Positions 23,341 through 34,182 are shown, numbered from the stretch's first letter. The stretch: DNA of 64,000 nucleotides from Erinaceus europaeus (GCF_950295315.1 NC_080181.1:39957375-40021374); one strand, 5' to 3'. A program made the numbers and translations. Notes: a model not told the origin generated them from the sequence alone.

Positions 23341-24021
23341 AGAGTAGCTTTATATTTATAGAAAATACTGAGTAGTTAGTTATAGCATAAAATTCCCAAA
23401 TATTCTCTCTCCTCACGGTGAAAATTTCTCTGTTCTGGTAGAATTCTTTCTTTTTTTTTTTTTTTCTTTCTGATAAACACAGACATAGTGATGGGGGGCG
23501 GGGTGGGGATCACAATATTGAAGCTTTCCCTAGTGTGTTGAAACTTGCTCTAGAACCTGGGTCAAGCATATAGCAAGGAAGGCACCCTCATAGGTGAGTT
23601 ATCTTGTTTTCTTTCTTATTATGCTTTCAGCAACTTTACTGAGTTGCTATTGACAGACAAAGAAAAAAACAACAAAAAATCTGTACTTAGTAAATATAAA
23701 TAATCGGGTGAGTTTGGACATAAGTATAAACCTGTAAAAAAATTCTCACAATGGAGGTATAAAAGTGCCCAACACCTCAAGAAGCTTCCTTGTTCCCTTT
23801 TGTGATTGTGTGTGCGTGTGTTGACACAATGGGAGATTTACTCTCCCATAACAAATTTTAAGCATATACAATATAGAACTGCCAACCGTAGAAGTAAGTC
23901 CTATAGCAATTCCCTAGAACTGATGGATATTGTATAATTGAATGCATTGTATTTTGAAATCTTGTCTTCTACCACTTGGCTGGTGATAATGAAAGTTAAA
24001 ATGCTTGTGTTTTATTCCTTT
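23341..24021. other. No recognisable feature
   Basis: Contains T-runs at 23451-23466 but nothing I can assign. The Vingi-type element begins at its end. Confidence 0.4.
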
Positions 24022-24031
24022 AGGAAACATT

Positions 24032-24214
24032 GGATCGACCTTCTCGTGGTGCATCCCGTGAGTACCCATTCACTGGGGAAACTGACGATCCTTCCTAGAC
24101 GACTGAATCCACATGGATCTCAGTCACTTTCAAAGCCAGCAACAAGCAGCTCCTGACAGCTTTCAACCTGACCTGTTGACTGGCTACGGAAGAAGGGCAA
24201 AGGCTAGAAGAAGA
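24032..24214 (+). mobile_element. Complete non-autonomous Vingi-type element, 183 bp
   Basis: AGGAAACATT at 24022-24031 is repeated exactly at 24215-24224, bracketing a 183-base unit. Its last about 42 bases (TTGACTGGCTACGGAAGAAG through CTAGAAGAAGA) match the 3' end of the Vingi-like LINE at 42986 with a single difference, including the stop-codon region and GAA tail. Upstream similarity is weaker (shared TTCAAAG and TCAACCT at similar spacing), and the first about 80 bases are presumably the family's 5' end. It has no poly(A), so L1 is an unlikely mobiliser. Vingi-1_EE is reported to have several internally deleted derivatives, and I infer this is one. The first six bases GGATCG are complementary to CGATCC 54 bases in. 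Confidence 0.85.
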
Positions 24215-24224
24215 AGGAAACATT

Positions 24225-24549
24225 TAATATCTTGGTTCCCTTGAGATGGCTCCTATGGGGAGCCACAGGAGGCACCTTGAGGAAATGGAGGAAGTATGGA
24301 AGGTTGGAAAGCTTGTATGTTGTTTTATTATTCAGTGTTCTGTTTAGTGTTTTTTCTCTTTTTTTAAATTCTGTCTCTGGTGTCATCTCACCTTACACTG
24401 GCTGAAAAGTGAATGTTATCTAAGCTTGTGGTCCCTAGAAAGCAAAGTCTGAGGTTAACATTATGCATTGCTACCAACAGAGTGTAGTTTCATGACAGTA
24501 GAAAGGGGAAAATGGCTCAACCAGCATTTCATTGTTCAATATTTTAAAT
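24225..24549. other. No recognisable feature
   Basis: Single-copy-looking DNA between the Vingi-type element and an (ATTT)n run at 24556-24590. Confidence 0.4.
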
Positions 24550-24556
24550 ATATATT

Positions 24557-24587
<31 letters not shown>

Positions 24588-24824
24588 TTGCCCCTAGGGT
24601 CATTACTGGGGCTTGATGCTGAACCATGAATCCGCTGTTCCTGGTGGCCATTTTTTCCACTTTTTTCTTTCTATTTTTATTTGACAGAACAGAGAGAAAT
24701 TGAGAGGGGAGGGAGACAGAAGGATGGAGAAAGATAAACACCTGCAGACCTGATTCACCACTCATGAAGTGGCTAGAACTCCGGTCCTTGTGTGCTTAAC
24801 CAGGTTTGCCACTGCCCTTCCCCC
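24550..24824 (-). mobile_element. SINE type F (long variant), minus strand
   Basis: An (ATTT)n tail is followed by GGGTCATTACTGGGGCTTGA and ATGAATCCGCTGTTCCTGG, an extra 3' module not present in type A, then the GGACAG body and tRNA-like head. The head is partly deleted near 24770. Confidence 0.8.
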
Positions 24825-24825
24825 T

Positions 24826-24985
24826 TTATTTCATTTTAATCAGTGAGAGACAGAGGAAAAAGACCAGAGAAATACCAAAGTACTGCTCAGCTCGGGTTTA
24901 TGGCGGTGCTGGGGACTGAACATGGGAGCCCGGAGCCTCAGGCAAGAAAGTCTTTTGAATAACTGTTATGCTATCTCCTGAGCCC
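24826..24985 (-). mobile_element. SINE type E
   Basis: CAAAGTACTGCTCAGCTCGG, GTGCTGGGGACTGAACATGG, AATAACTGTTATGCTATCTC, directly abutting the previous SINE. Confidence 0.75.
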
Positions 24986-25008
24986 TCATTGACCTCTTAC
25001 AGGTCCAT

Positions 25009-25441
25009 CTTTTTTTTTTTTTGCCTCCAGGGTCATTACTGGGGCTCAGTGCCTGCACCATGAATCCACTGCTCCTGGAGGCCATTTCCCCCCCTTTTGT
25101 TGCCCTTGTTGTGGTTATTGTTGTTGTTGATGTCGAGGGAATGTGAATATCCCCAGCTCACTGCAGTCACAGTGGGAAAATAAAGAAAAAAAATTCTCTT
25201 TTTTTGCCTCCAGGGGCTCAGTACCAGCACTATGAATCCACTGCTCCAGATGGCTACTTTTTCCATTTTATTGGATAGAGACAGAGACAAAGAGAGAGGA
25301 AGGGGAGATATAGAGGGAGAGAGAGAAAGAAAGATTTGCAGACCTGATTCACCATTTGTGAAGCGTCCCTGCATGCAGGTGGGGAGCTGGGAACTTACAC
25401 TTAATACTATGTGTGATTAACCAGATGCACTACCACCTGAC
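25009..25441 (-). mobile_element. Two SINE type F copies in tandem
   Basis: 25009-25135 holds the 3' modules of one minus-strand copy (GCCTCCAGGGTCATTACTGG). A second, nearly full copy starts at 25200 with its own GCCTCCAGGGGCTCAG and runs to a tRNA-like head ending CACTACCACCTGAC. About 60 bases of other DNA separate them. Confidence 0.75.
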
Positions 25442-26204
25442 ACCTAAAGAAAGATGTTCTAACTTAGCTTCATCTCCCAATGGTCAAAGGATCTTCCCAA
25501 GAATTCTTCAGTGCCTTTGTTTCTCTAGTTTCACAGGTATGGGCACAAGAATTCTGCAGAATTCTACCATCAAAGAATATAATACTATTATCTTCCTCCA
25601 CACCCCCACCCCCAACACACACATACAAACCAGTCCAGGTGTGCTGACTCATGTTCAGGAGGAATTTAAAAGGTATGGAACTTTTTCCTAGGACCTGGCA
25701 TGGGGTAATAAGGTTATGCTCTTCATTGGTAACACCAATGGCTTCATCTTGGCAGTGAAGAATAGCTCTTTCAATATCCAAAATTATAGGTCAAATTTAT
25801 AGGTCAAAAATATAGGTTTTCCTATATCCAGGAAAGCCAATGAATTGTAAGGAAAAGAGAATCTACACTTAAGGGACAGTGCAGAGACTTACTCAACATA
25901 AGGTACCACACAATCACACCACTCTGAAAGGTATCTGGAACATAAGCCATAAGGACACTTTTCAGGATCTATTGAGGCAGAATTACATATGGCACCATTT
26001 TTGAAAACAGTGACAAATATACTGAAACTGAAGTGGGAGGAGGGAACCATTTTGAAGTAGTTCTCAGCTTTTGGAACCTGTGGGTGAGCCCTACCTACTG
26101 TGGGTGAGATGAATGAGAAGAAAGCAGAGACTGAGAGAAAAAAGTAGAAATTTTATATATGACAATTTTATATATTGTACCTAGACTATACAACAAATTC
26201 TTTT
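25442..26204. other. No recognisable feature
   Basis: Single-copy-looking DNA with a C-rich CACACCCCCACCCCC stretch near 25600. The open frames that overlap it on both strands show no protein character. Confidence 0.4.
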
Positions 26205-28087
26205 AAAAAATTTTTTAATTATAAAAAGGAAACATTGACAAAACCATAGGGTAAGAGGGGTACAGCTTCACACAGTTCCTGCCACCAGATCTCCATATCA
26301 CATCCCTTCCCCTGATAGCTTTCCTATTTTTTAACCCTCTGAGAATATGGACCCAGGGTCATTGTGGGATGCAGAAGATGGAAGGTCTGGCTTCTGTAAT
26401 TGCTTCCCTGCTGATCATGGACATTGACAGGTTGATCCATACTCCCAACCCGTCTCTCTTTTTCCCTAGTGGGGAAGAGGAGCTAAAGGACACATCGGCG
26501 GGGTTGTCTGTCCAGGGAAGTCTGGTCGGCATCATGCTAGCATCTGGAACCTGGTGGCTGAAAAGAGAGAGTTAACATACATAGCCAAACAAATTGTTGA
26601 CCAATCATAGACCCAAGGGCTATAATAGTGCAGATGAAGAGTTGGGGGGTCCTCCATTTTGTTAGATACCTAGTAGGCATATTTTAGTTAAATTCCAAAG
26701 GGCCTGTGTCTATACTAGTTTTTTTCCTTTTTCTTTTTGCCCCTGAGCCTGAAATCTGATATGCAGGTGGATCCAAATTATTATCTGGAGAGATGATGTC
26801 ATGGCTGAAAAAAGGACCAGAAAGCTGGATCAGGGAAGAGAGTAGCTCCCTAATATGGGAAAGGGGTATAAATATTGTTGACTGTAAACCCCATCGTTTT
26901 GATGTGATCTGGGGCCCATAATTATCTTAGGAGCCTGTGTTACCTCTGCATCTCTCTAGATCTGAGTTAGCATTCTGTGGTCATCAGTAGGAACATTCCC
27001 AGCTGCCCCAAGATGGACCCATCTTCCTCAGGTGTAGCATAGAGTATGTGGTCCAGCCTCCCTTCAGAGGCTGGAACATTCTCTACCTTTGTTGATCCAA
27101 GTTGAGGGCAAGGTCCTATGGGGGACCACAAAGGGGTCTATTGTATTGTTCCTGATAGAAATGACCTGTAACAACAGAGAAAGGGATTTATTCGAGTTAT
27201 AGGCCCATTAAGTCTGTTTGGGAATCTCAGGACTCTCCGATTAGGGTCCCAGCTGATGGAATGGCCTGATAGTGACTAAAGAGTCATCATTAAAGTATGC
27301 CAGTCTCTTGCCCTTATTCAGCTTCTGCAGTCCTTGCTTTGATAAGGTTAACTTCGGCGTAAGAGAACTGTAATAGGAAGTAGGTGAGGAGGGCATTTAA
27401 GTGGACACTATTTCATTATGAACTTGATACTGACTCACTACAGATTATTGTGTATTTTTGCTTTCAGGTATATATTTTGCCCTAATTTATGGATACATGT
27501 GAACATATGCTCTATCTTACGGGACCTTGTCTATATCAGGTTTTGGGAGTTTGTTAGGAAGTAAACCTTCTGGAATGGAATTAGAGAATACCATGAAAGG
27601 AGAGGTCTTACCTGAGTAATGAAGCTGAAGGGTTGTCATTCCACACCTGAAGTCTCTGGACACAGTCTGAGGTGAAGCATGCTGAGATGGTACTTGTTGC
27701 ATTGATTAGGTTGGAATCTGCAGATGCAATATCATTTGGCATGACTTGAGAGAAGCATGCAGGGAAGTGAGCCCCACCCCAGAGGTTCCAGGATTGGGAG
27801 AAACATAGGCTTTATAGACAAAGAGGGAGATTCCTGTTGTCTTAGGGTTTAAGAAGACAATAGAAAGTTATTTCAATAATCACATTGTTTGGCAATTGTT
27901 GGGTTAACTTCGAAGAATCCCTTTGTTAGGATTTGCTGTATCATACACACCCTCACCTTATTTCATGTCCTTTGACATTGTTTGCATATAGCTATGCCAC
28001 CAGTTGCTTTTGTTCTCCCGGGATCAAGCTTTTAAGAGAATCAACATATCAAAGACTGAGCCTATGTATTAAAAAGACTCAGTCTGT

Positions 28088-28385
28088 GCTTTAAAAAGTT
28101 TGAGGCAGTCGGGCAGTAAGTAGCACAATGGGTTAGGCATACGTGGCGCAAAGTGAAAGAACCAGAGTAAGGATCCCGGTTTGAGCCCCGGCTCCCCACC
28201 TGCAGGGAAGTCGGTTCACAGGCGGTGAATCAGATCTGCAGGTGTCTGTCTTTCTCTCCCCATCTGTCTTCCCCTCCTCTCTCCATTTCTCTCTGTCCTA
28301 TCTAACAATGATGACATCAATAATAATAATAATAATAATAACTACAACAGTAAAAACGGGGCAACAAAAAGGGAAAATAAATAAT
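28088..28385 (+). mobile_element. SINE type A in the L1 3' UTR
   Basis: Complete long SINE: GCAGTCGGGCAGTAAGTAGC head, GAGCCCCGGCTCCCCACCTG, CTCTCTGTCCTATCTAACAA, a (TAA)n-like patch and an A-rich tail. It splits the minus-strand L1. Confidence 0.92.
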
Positions 28386-28712
28386 AAAAAAATAAAAAAC
28401 ATTAAAATTTTTTTTGAAATATTCAATCAATTTTCCCCTCTCATATTAATTAAATATTGATTTATATGACTTCAAATTGATAGGCATGTACATAAACACC
28501 ATTCCTACCAGCAAAAGACTGTGTCCCACCCCCTATCCCCCTGCCCATGAAGTTGAACATTCACCCTCACCCTCCACCCAGGGTTTTTTCTTTGGTGCCC
28601 TGTTCCAAATTCAGTCAACTCCTGCTTTGAATTTCCCTTTCTGTTCTTCTTTCTCAGCTTCTGTTTATGAGGGGGATCATCCCTATACTCATCTTTATCT
28701 TTATGACTTAGC

Positions 28713-29222
28713 TCACTTAACAATTTCTTCTAGCTCCATCCACAATGGGTCAGAGAAGGTGGGTTCATTTTTCTTAATAGCTGCATAGTATTCCACTGTG
28801 TATATATACCACAGCTTTCTCAGCCACTTATCTGTTGTTGGCCACCTGGGTTGCTTCCAGGTTTTAGCTATTACTAATTGTGCTACTATGAAGATAGGTG
28901 TACACATATCTTTCTGGTTGGGTGTTATGGAGTCCTTGGGGTATATCCCCAAGAGATTAATTACTGGATCATATGGAAGGTCCATGTCTAGCCTTCTGAG
29001 TGTTCTCCAAACTGCTTTCCACAGAGGCTGGACCAACTTATATTTCCACCAGTAGTGCAGAAGTATTCCTCTGTCCCCACAGCCTCTCCAGCATTTGTTG
29101 CTGCTGTCCTTTTTGATGTATGCCATTCTTACAGGAGTGAGGTTGTATGTCAATGTTGTCTTTATTTGTATTTCTCTGACAATAAGCAACCTGGAGCAAT
29201 TTTTCGATCTTCTCATCCAAAT
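28713..29222 (-). pseudogene. L1 ORF2 C-terminal fragment
   Basis: About 170 codons of ORF2 C-terminus remain open: VREIQIKTTLTYNLTPVRMA, a CWRGCGDRGILLHYWW zinc-knuckle-like segment (Cys, Cys, His spacing of the L1 C-terminal domain), MDLPYDPVINLLGIYPKD and KLWYIYTVEYYAAIKKNE. Lacks endonuclease and RT, so it is inactive. The frame reads on past the L1 into flanking DNA. Confidence 0.88.
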
Positions 29223-29224
29223 AT

Positions 29225-29575
29225 TAAACAATGACAACAACCTGACTTCCCTTGGCTGATTACACACCAATGAGTCTTGGAAACTCACCTCCCCAGAGGC
29301 CTATCTCACTAGGAAAAGATAGAAACAGGCTGAAGGTATGGATTGACCCACCAACACCCCCATATCCAGAAGTGAAGCAATTACAGAATGTAGACCTTCT
29401 ACCTTCTGTACCCCATTTAGATCTTCGGTCCATCTTCCCAGAGGGATAAATAGGGAAACTTCCAGTGGAGGGAATAGGATATGGAACTCTGGTGGTGGGA
29501 ACTATACAGAACTATATCCCTATTACCTTACAGTCTTGTTAATCATTATTAAATCACTAATAAAAAATAAGAAAC
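29225..29575 (+). mobile_element. L1 3'-UTR end fragment
   Basis: Plus-strand terminal block (CAACCTGACTTCCCTTGGC, ACTAGGAAAAGATAGAAACA, GGTGGTGGGAACTATACAGA, AATCACTAATAAAAAATAAG) abutting the minus-strand L1 head to head. Confidence 0.88.
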
Positions 29576-29970
29576 ATATAGCAGACATCTAATGTTTTAG
29601 AAATAAAGTAGACAAAGTTATGAAAAAGTGAAAAACAATGGTAACTAGCACTGTCAAGTTCTCAAAGCTTAAAAAAAAAGGAGTTAATATATGTAAGTTG
29701 CAAAGAGCAGCACTTGACACTTCATCAAATGCTCAATAAATGGTGTTGCTGTTTCCTCTGCAGAAGGGAATTGTAATTTTGTTTAGCCTGTGTCTAATTG
29801 TCTTGGAAGGAATAGCATCTAACTGCTTTGTTGCTGGGGAAATGGAAATATCACCAACAGAACTATTGAATGATGATTTAGGAACTTGCCTTCTTAATGT
29901 CCATGTTGCTAGGATTAATTGAGACTTACTTTTTCCCCCCTTTCTATTTTTGAGATACTACAAACAGTAT
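29576..29970. other. No recognisable feature
   Basis: Short single-copy-looking stretch. No supported gene. Confidence 0.4.
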
Positions 29971-29971
29971 T

Positions 29972-30190
29972 TTTTTTTAGTTATCTTAATTTATTTATTG
30001 GATAGAGACAGCCACAAATAGAGAGGGCAGGGAAAGAGAGAGAGGAAGAGAGACAGAGAGACAGGTGCAGCAATACTTCACCACTCACAAAGCTTTCGCC
30101 CTGCAGATGGGGAACAGGGGCTCTGCTCCACCATGGGTCCTGGTACATTGTAGCCTGTGTGCTCAACCAAGTGCACCACCCCACAGCCTC
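29972..30190 (-). mobile_element. SINE type B
   Basis: T-run, TTTATTTATTGGATAGAGAC, a GAGAGAGAGGAAGAGAGACA tract, GCCCTGCAGATGGGGAAC, head ending CACCACCCCACAGCCTCC. Confidence 0.88.
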
Positions 30191-30737
30191 CCTAACAACA
30201 TTTATTAGAGTTTCTCCCTCTCTTTATTTTCATCAACAAAGTCACAAATAAAATGTAAAAAGCACATCAGGGTTTCAGTAACCTCATCCACAGAAAAGAT
30301 AGTGTCATTCTAACTCTGGCTGGTCTTGTAATAACTTCCAATATAGCTTATAATATTACCTTCTCTACTTTTCCTGATATAAGACCAAAATGAAAAACAT
30401 TTCATTAAAATGGCAAAATGTTCTATTATACTCCCTTTAAAGTTGAAAACAAAAAAATACCCCACGTACAGAAAGGTTGTCATTATATTCAATTTTGTGC
30501 TTATTATTAGAAATTTTATTGTCAAGAGTCAAACCATACTGTCCAAAAGTTGCTATCCACAAGCAGCTACTGAAATTAAAAGGAAATCATATTTAAAATT
30601 CAGATCCCCAGTGGCACAGCCCACATTTCAGAGGCTCAACAATCACAAGGAATGAGTGACCGCTGTATCAGACAAAGCACGTAGAAAAGAAAACATTCCT
30701 ACCGCTACACAAAATTCTTCTTTATAAAGAGTTCATT
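30191..30737. other. No recognisable feature
   Basis: AT-rich single-copy-looking DNA. Overlapping short frames on both strands are not convincing. Confidence 0.4.
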
Positions 30738-31045
30738 TGAGGGGTTTGGGCAGTAGCACACTGGGTAAAGTGCTCTTGGTGTGAAGTGCAAGGTCGAGTT
30801 TGAAGGATCCAGGCTTGAACCCCTGGGTCTCCACCTGCAGGGGGCTTGCTTCAGAAGTGGTGAAGCAGGTCTGCAGATGTCTCATTTCTCTTCACCTGTC
30901 TTCCTCTCCTCTCTTGATTTCTCTCTGTCCTATCCAACAATAGCAATAACAAAGAAAACAACAACGAGGTCAACAAAAATGGGAAAAAATGACCTCCAAG
31001 AGCAGTGGATTTGTAGGCACCCAGCCCCAGCAATAACTACTGATG
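30738..31045 (+). mobile_element. SINE type F
   Basis: tRNA-like head GGGCAGTAGCACACTGGGTA, body, CTCTCTGTCCTATCCAACAA, then the type F module AGAGCAGTGGATTTGTAGG and CCAGCCCCAGCAATAA. Confidence 0.88.
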
Positions 31046-31084
31046 CCTTCACTTCTGGGATAACTCCTGGGGGTTGAAGGGAAC

Positions 31085-31160
31085 TCAGTTAAAAATATTT
31101 CTGCATTTACTGTTGAATGTAAAACATTAATTCCCCAATAAATAAATAAATTAAAAATAT
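31085..31160 (+). mobile_element. Short L1 tail (second subfamily)
   Basis: ACTGTTGAATGTAAAACATT and AATTCCCCAATAAATAAATA match the 3' end of the L1 at 58.75 kb in opposite orientation. Only about 75 bases are present. Confidence 0.75.
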
Positions 31161-31269
31161 ATATATATATATCTGCATCTGCACTTTTGCCAAGCACATC
31201 TAAGGGAGAGGCACAGTCTTCTGCACATTCCCAGGGCCTGTTCTCCGGACAATCATACTCTGTCCCCCA

Positions 31270-32760
31270 CCAACCACTGCACCTGGGCTTTTGTAGTCCT
31301 TATTTTGATTAAGTTATCTTTGGAGTGACTAAGGAAAGTGTAATAGGAAGTAGGTGAGGAGGGTATCTAAGTCTAAGTGAAACTATTTAATTAGGAACTT
31401 TATGATGTCTTTTTAGATCTTTCTACTTTCTTGCTGCTTATATTGACTCAATGCAAACTATTGTGCACTTTTGCTTACAGGTATACATATTTCCCTAACT
31501 TATGGATACATGTGTACATATGTCCTATCTCATGGAACATGGTCTATATCTAGGTTTTGGGACTTTGTTAGGAAGTTAACCCCCTGAAATGGAATTAGAG
31601 ATTCCTATGAGAAAGGAAAAGTCTCACCCTAGTAATGAGGCTGAAGGGTTGAAATTCTACACCTGACTTCTCTGGACACAGTCCTAAGTGAAGCATATTG
31701 TTTCCATATTTCTGATAACATTTCTTTTAAACTCTTTCCTTCCTCTTGTGACAAATGACTCAGTAGTGTTTGGAGTTGTCCTCATACTTGTGTGCTTCTA
31801 CCTTTGCAGGGCTTATATGTGGGCTTTTGTCCTAGTTCATTTATCCAATGTTTCTTCTTGATTTAACCTTTGAATATAGTATGTTATAAAGTCCCTTTCT
31901 CTGTACATTTCAATCGACTGATCACTCTTGCCTGGATTGACTTGTGCCTAAGTAAGGTAATTAAAGAGTTCACAGTTGTCAAAGTTAACAGTTGTTTCAA
32001 TGTTATCTCAATCTCTGAGTTGAAGCACAGTGACTGTTAGAACTTCTTTTGTTCTTTGTATTCCCTGTAAATGGTAGCCTGAGGGCTTTTTACCTATAAT
32101 TAGGTTTTTTTTTTAGCTTAATCACCCACTCCTGACTGAGAGATAAAGCAGGATGAGGGAGAGATAACACAGTGGCTATGCAAAGAGACTCCCATGCTCC
32201 AAGTATCCAAAGCCCCAGGCTCAATACTGTCTCTGCTGGCAGCCAGACCCACGCTGGAACTATTACTTGGCCCTGTAAGTTTCTAAACAAGTCCCATTAT
32301 ATTATACAGTCTTTGAGTTCTGAGGCAATTATTAACCACATTATCATCAGGAGAACTATGCAGAAAGGCTCCCACTAGATAGCCCCACAGCTAGACCACC
32401 AGCCTGTAGATCTTGTTCTGAATTTCCTGATCAGTTCTCTACCTCCTGATGTCAGAACAGGGCTTCCCCCTACTGCTACAGCCTCTGAGGGCAGTTGCAA
32501 ATGGAGACTCACAGTTGGTGAGTCTTAGGGGAGTCCTCTGTTCCCTTCAGCAGTCTTTTTGTGGGTAAAACAGACTAGAAGTGGCTTCTCAACTGTTACC
32601 AGATGCTCAGGAGTAGATATGGGCTTAAGCCCCAGGAATCTTTCCTTAGGCTCCTCTCTGCTCATGAACCATGTGTGTTTTCACTCAGTGGTGACTTAGT
32701 GGGCTCCCAGAGCAGTCCTAGTCTTGTCTTTTTGCAGTCTCAGGTGATCTTTTTTGATAT
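31270..32760 (-). mobile_element. L1 with 5' UTR joined directly to 3' UTR
   Basis: Read on the minus strand, an L1 5' UTR (32760 down to about 31880, matching the plus-strand copy at 39-40 kb) enters the first codons of ORF1 near 31860. About 150 bases later, near 31700, it switches to 3'-UTR sequence matching 27.33-27.68 kb. ORF2 and most of ORF1 are missing. It is an internally deleted L1 or two fused fragments. Confidence 0.65.
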
Positions 32761-33014
32761 TGATAGTTGACCAGGGAAAGGTGAGGAGAAAAATGAAGCT
32801 GCTTTTACTCTCACCATCATGCCTTTTCTTTGGTCACTGTGCCATTGCTGGTGTCAAGACATGACCATAAACTCAGTATATGTGAAGATCTGCTTCAAGT
32901 TCAAACATGATGCTACACTAGGGATTTCCCATAAACAGAGGAAGAGACCTATGATGTACTCCTCATACCAGGAAAAAGGTGTCCCAGTGTGATGCTCAGT
33001 GATATGACAAGAAC

Positions 33015-33076
<62 letters not shown>

Positions 33077-33214
33077 TATATAACCTAGGAAGGCTCTAAC
33101 TGTGGTGGCCAGTGGAGACTCCAGTTACTAGCCATGTGGGCCTTGATCCTGGAAGTGGAGGAGGAAAGCCTACATCTCAGACCTCCTGAAAGCTGAGTAT
33201 ACAGAAGGTCAGTA
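32761..33214. other. Unassigned sequence with (TA)n run
   Basis: Moderately GC-rich sequence either side of a TA-dinucleotide run at about 33018-33082. It continues beyond the L1 insertion at 33.2-33.7 kb. It has the look of old exon-derived or repeat DNA, but no frame stays open and I cannot name it. Confidence 0.35.
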
Positions 33215-33224
33215 CACCTATTTG

Positions 33225-33674
33225 TAATAGCCAAAACCTGGAAGCACCTAGCAGTCCAACAACAGATGAGTAGCTGAGAAGGTGGTGGTCTGTGTACACA
33301 ATGGAATACTACTCAGCTATTAAGAATGATGAATTCACCTTCTTCACCTCCTCTTGGATGGAGCTTGAAGCAATCATGTTAATGAGAGAATCCCAAAAGA
33401 GAAGAATGAAGATGGTATGAACTCACTCATGGAGAGAAGTTGAGAAATAAAACAGAAATGGAAACACAAATCTGGATATGTACAGGGTTTGGTGTGTTGC
33501 ACTGATGATGTATGTGTGTGTGTGTGGGGGTGGTTCAGGTCCTGGTGCCTGATGGTAGAGGAGGACCTTGGCTGGGAATGAGAGTGTTTTACAGAAAACT
33601 GAGAAATTTTACACATGTATCAACAACTGTATTTACTTTAAGCCATTAATCCTCCAAAAAAAGTATATAAAAAG
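33225..33674 (+). mobile_element. L1 ORF2 end and 3' UTR fragment with target duplication
   Basis: TATTTGTAATAGCCAAAACC, CAATGGAATACTACTCAGCT and GGATGGAGCTTGAAGCAATC are the end of L1 ORF2. The fragment ends in CCAAAAAAAGTATATAAAAA. AAGGTCAGTACACCT upstream and AAGGTCAGTGCACCT downstream form a 15-bp duplication with one mismatch. Confidence 0.85.
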
Positions 33675-33689
33675 GTCAGTGCACCTGCC

Positions 33690-34120
33690 CACACACCTAC
33701 CACCTTTCATCCAAGAGCCAAGTGGTATTTCCTACAAAGATGATCATAGGCACAGAAGGTGACAAGAATGGCAGTGTCCACCTATTTGGTAGTCAGTAAT
33801 AGATGGACCGAACATTAAGATGTCCATACTTCATCCTCCACCAACCTGTTAAGAGGAAACCAGCACAGCCCAGGTGGAGACTGTGTGTGCACTGACCTGC
33901 TAAACAGTTAACTAAGGGAAAGGAGACTAAAATTTAGTGCTTCATGGGCTAACTCTGGAAGGTATACTCATGGCATGATGGAGGAAGACAATGTAGTGAC
34001 TGACTTGCTGGAAAAGTTTGCCAAGTTACAGAAGTACAGTTTCCATATTGCTGCTTCCAGCAAGATCTAACCCCTAACAAGTAGTTTGTAGAATGTGAGC
34101 CTACAGTCACTAGAGACTAA
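33690..34120. other. Unassigned sequence, continuation of 32.8-33.2 kb
   Basis: Same character as the stretch before the L1 insertion. In one frame a short open run near 33980-34065 reads MEEDNVVTDLLEKFAKLQKY, which looks protein-like, but stops lie on both sides. It could be part of a decayed processed pseudogene; I cannot identify the parent. Confidence 0.3.
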
Positions 34121-34125
34121 GTCTG

Positions 34126-34180
<55 letters not shown>

Positions 34181-34182
34181 CT
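34121..34182. repeat. (TCTA)n microsatellite
   Basis: About 15 near-perfect TCTA units. Confidence 0.97.

Larger units (their letters stand above)
26205..29222 (-). mobile_element. L1 3' portion with complete long 3' UTR
   Basis: Minus-strand L1, 5'-truncated within ORF2 at 29222. Its 3' UTR runs from about 28710 to the T-rich end at 26205, about 2.2 kb once the inserted SINE is removed, and is the most complete version here. It contains a segment (about 26650-27430) that is deleted from the L1 at 41.2-50.3 kb. The end block is the widespread AATTCCCACCACCAGA-type tail. Confidence 0.85.

Noticed and set aside
23054..23347. 97-codon frame rich in Ser, Phe and Leu repeats
   Set aside because: Pure translation of the TTCC/TTC/TTTC microsatellite. 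No coding meaning.
33018..33082. (TA)n run as a replication origin or promoter
   Set aside because: Simple dinucleotide expansion with no supporting context.
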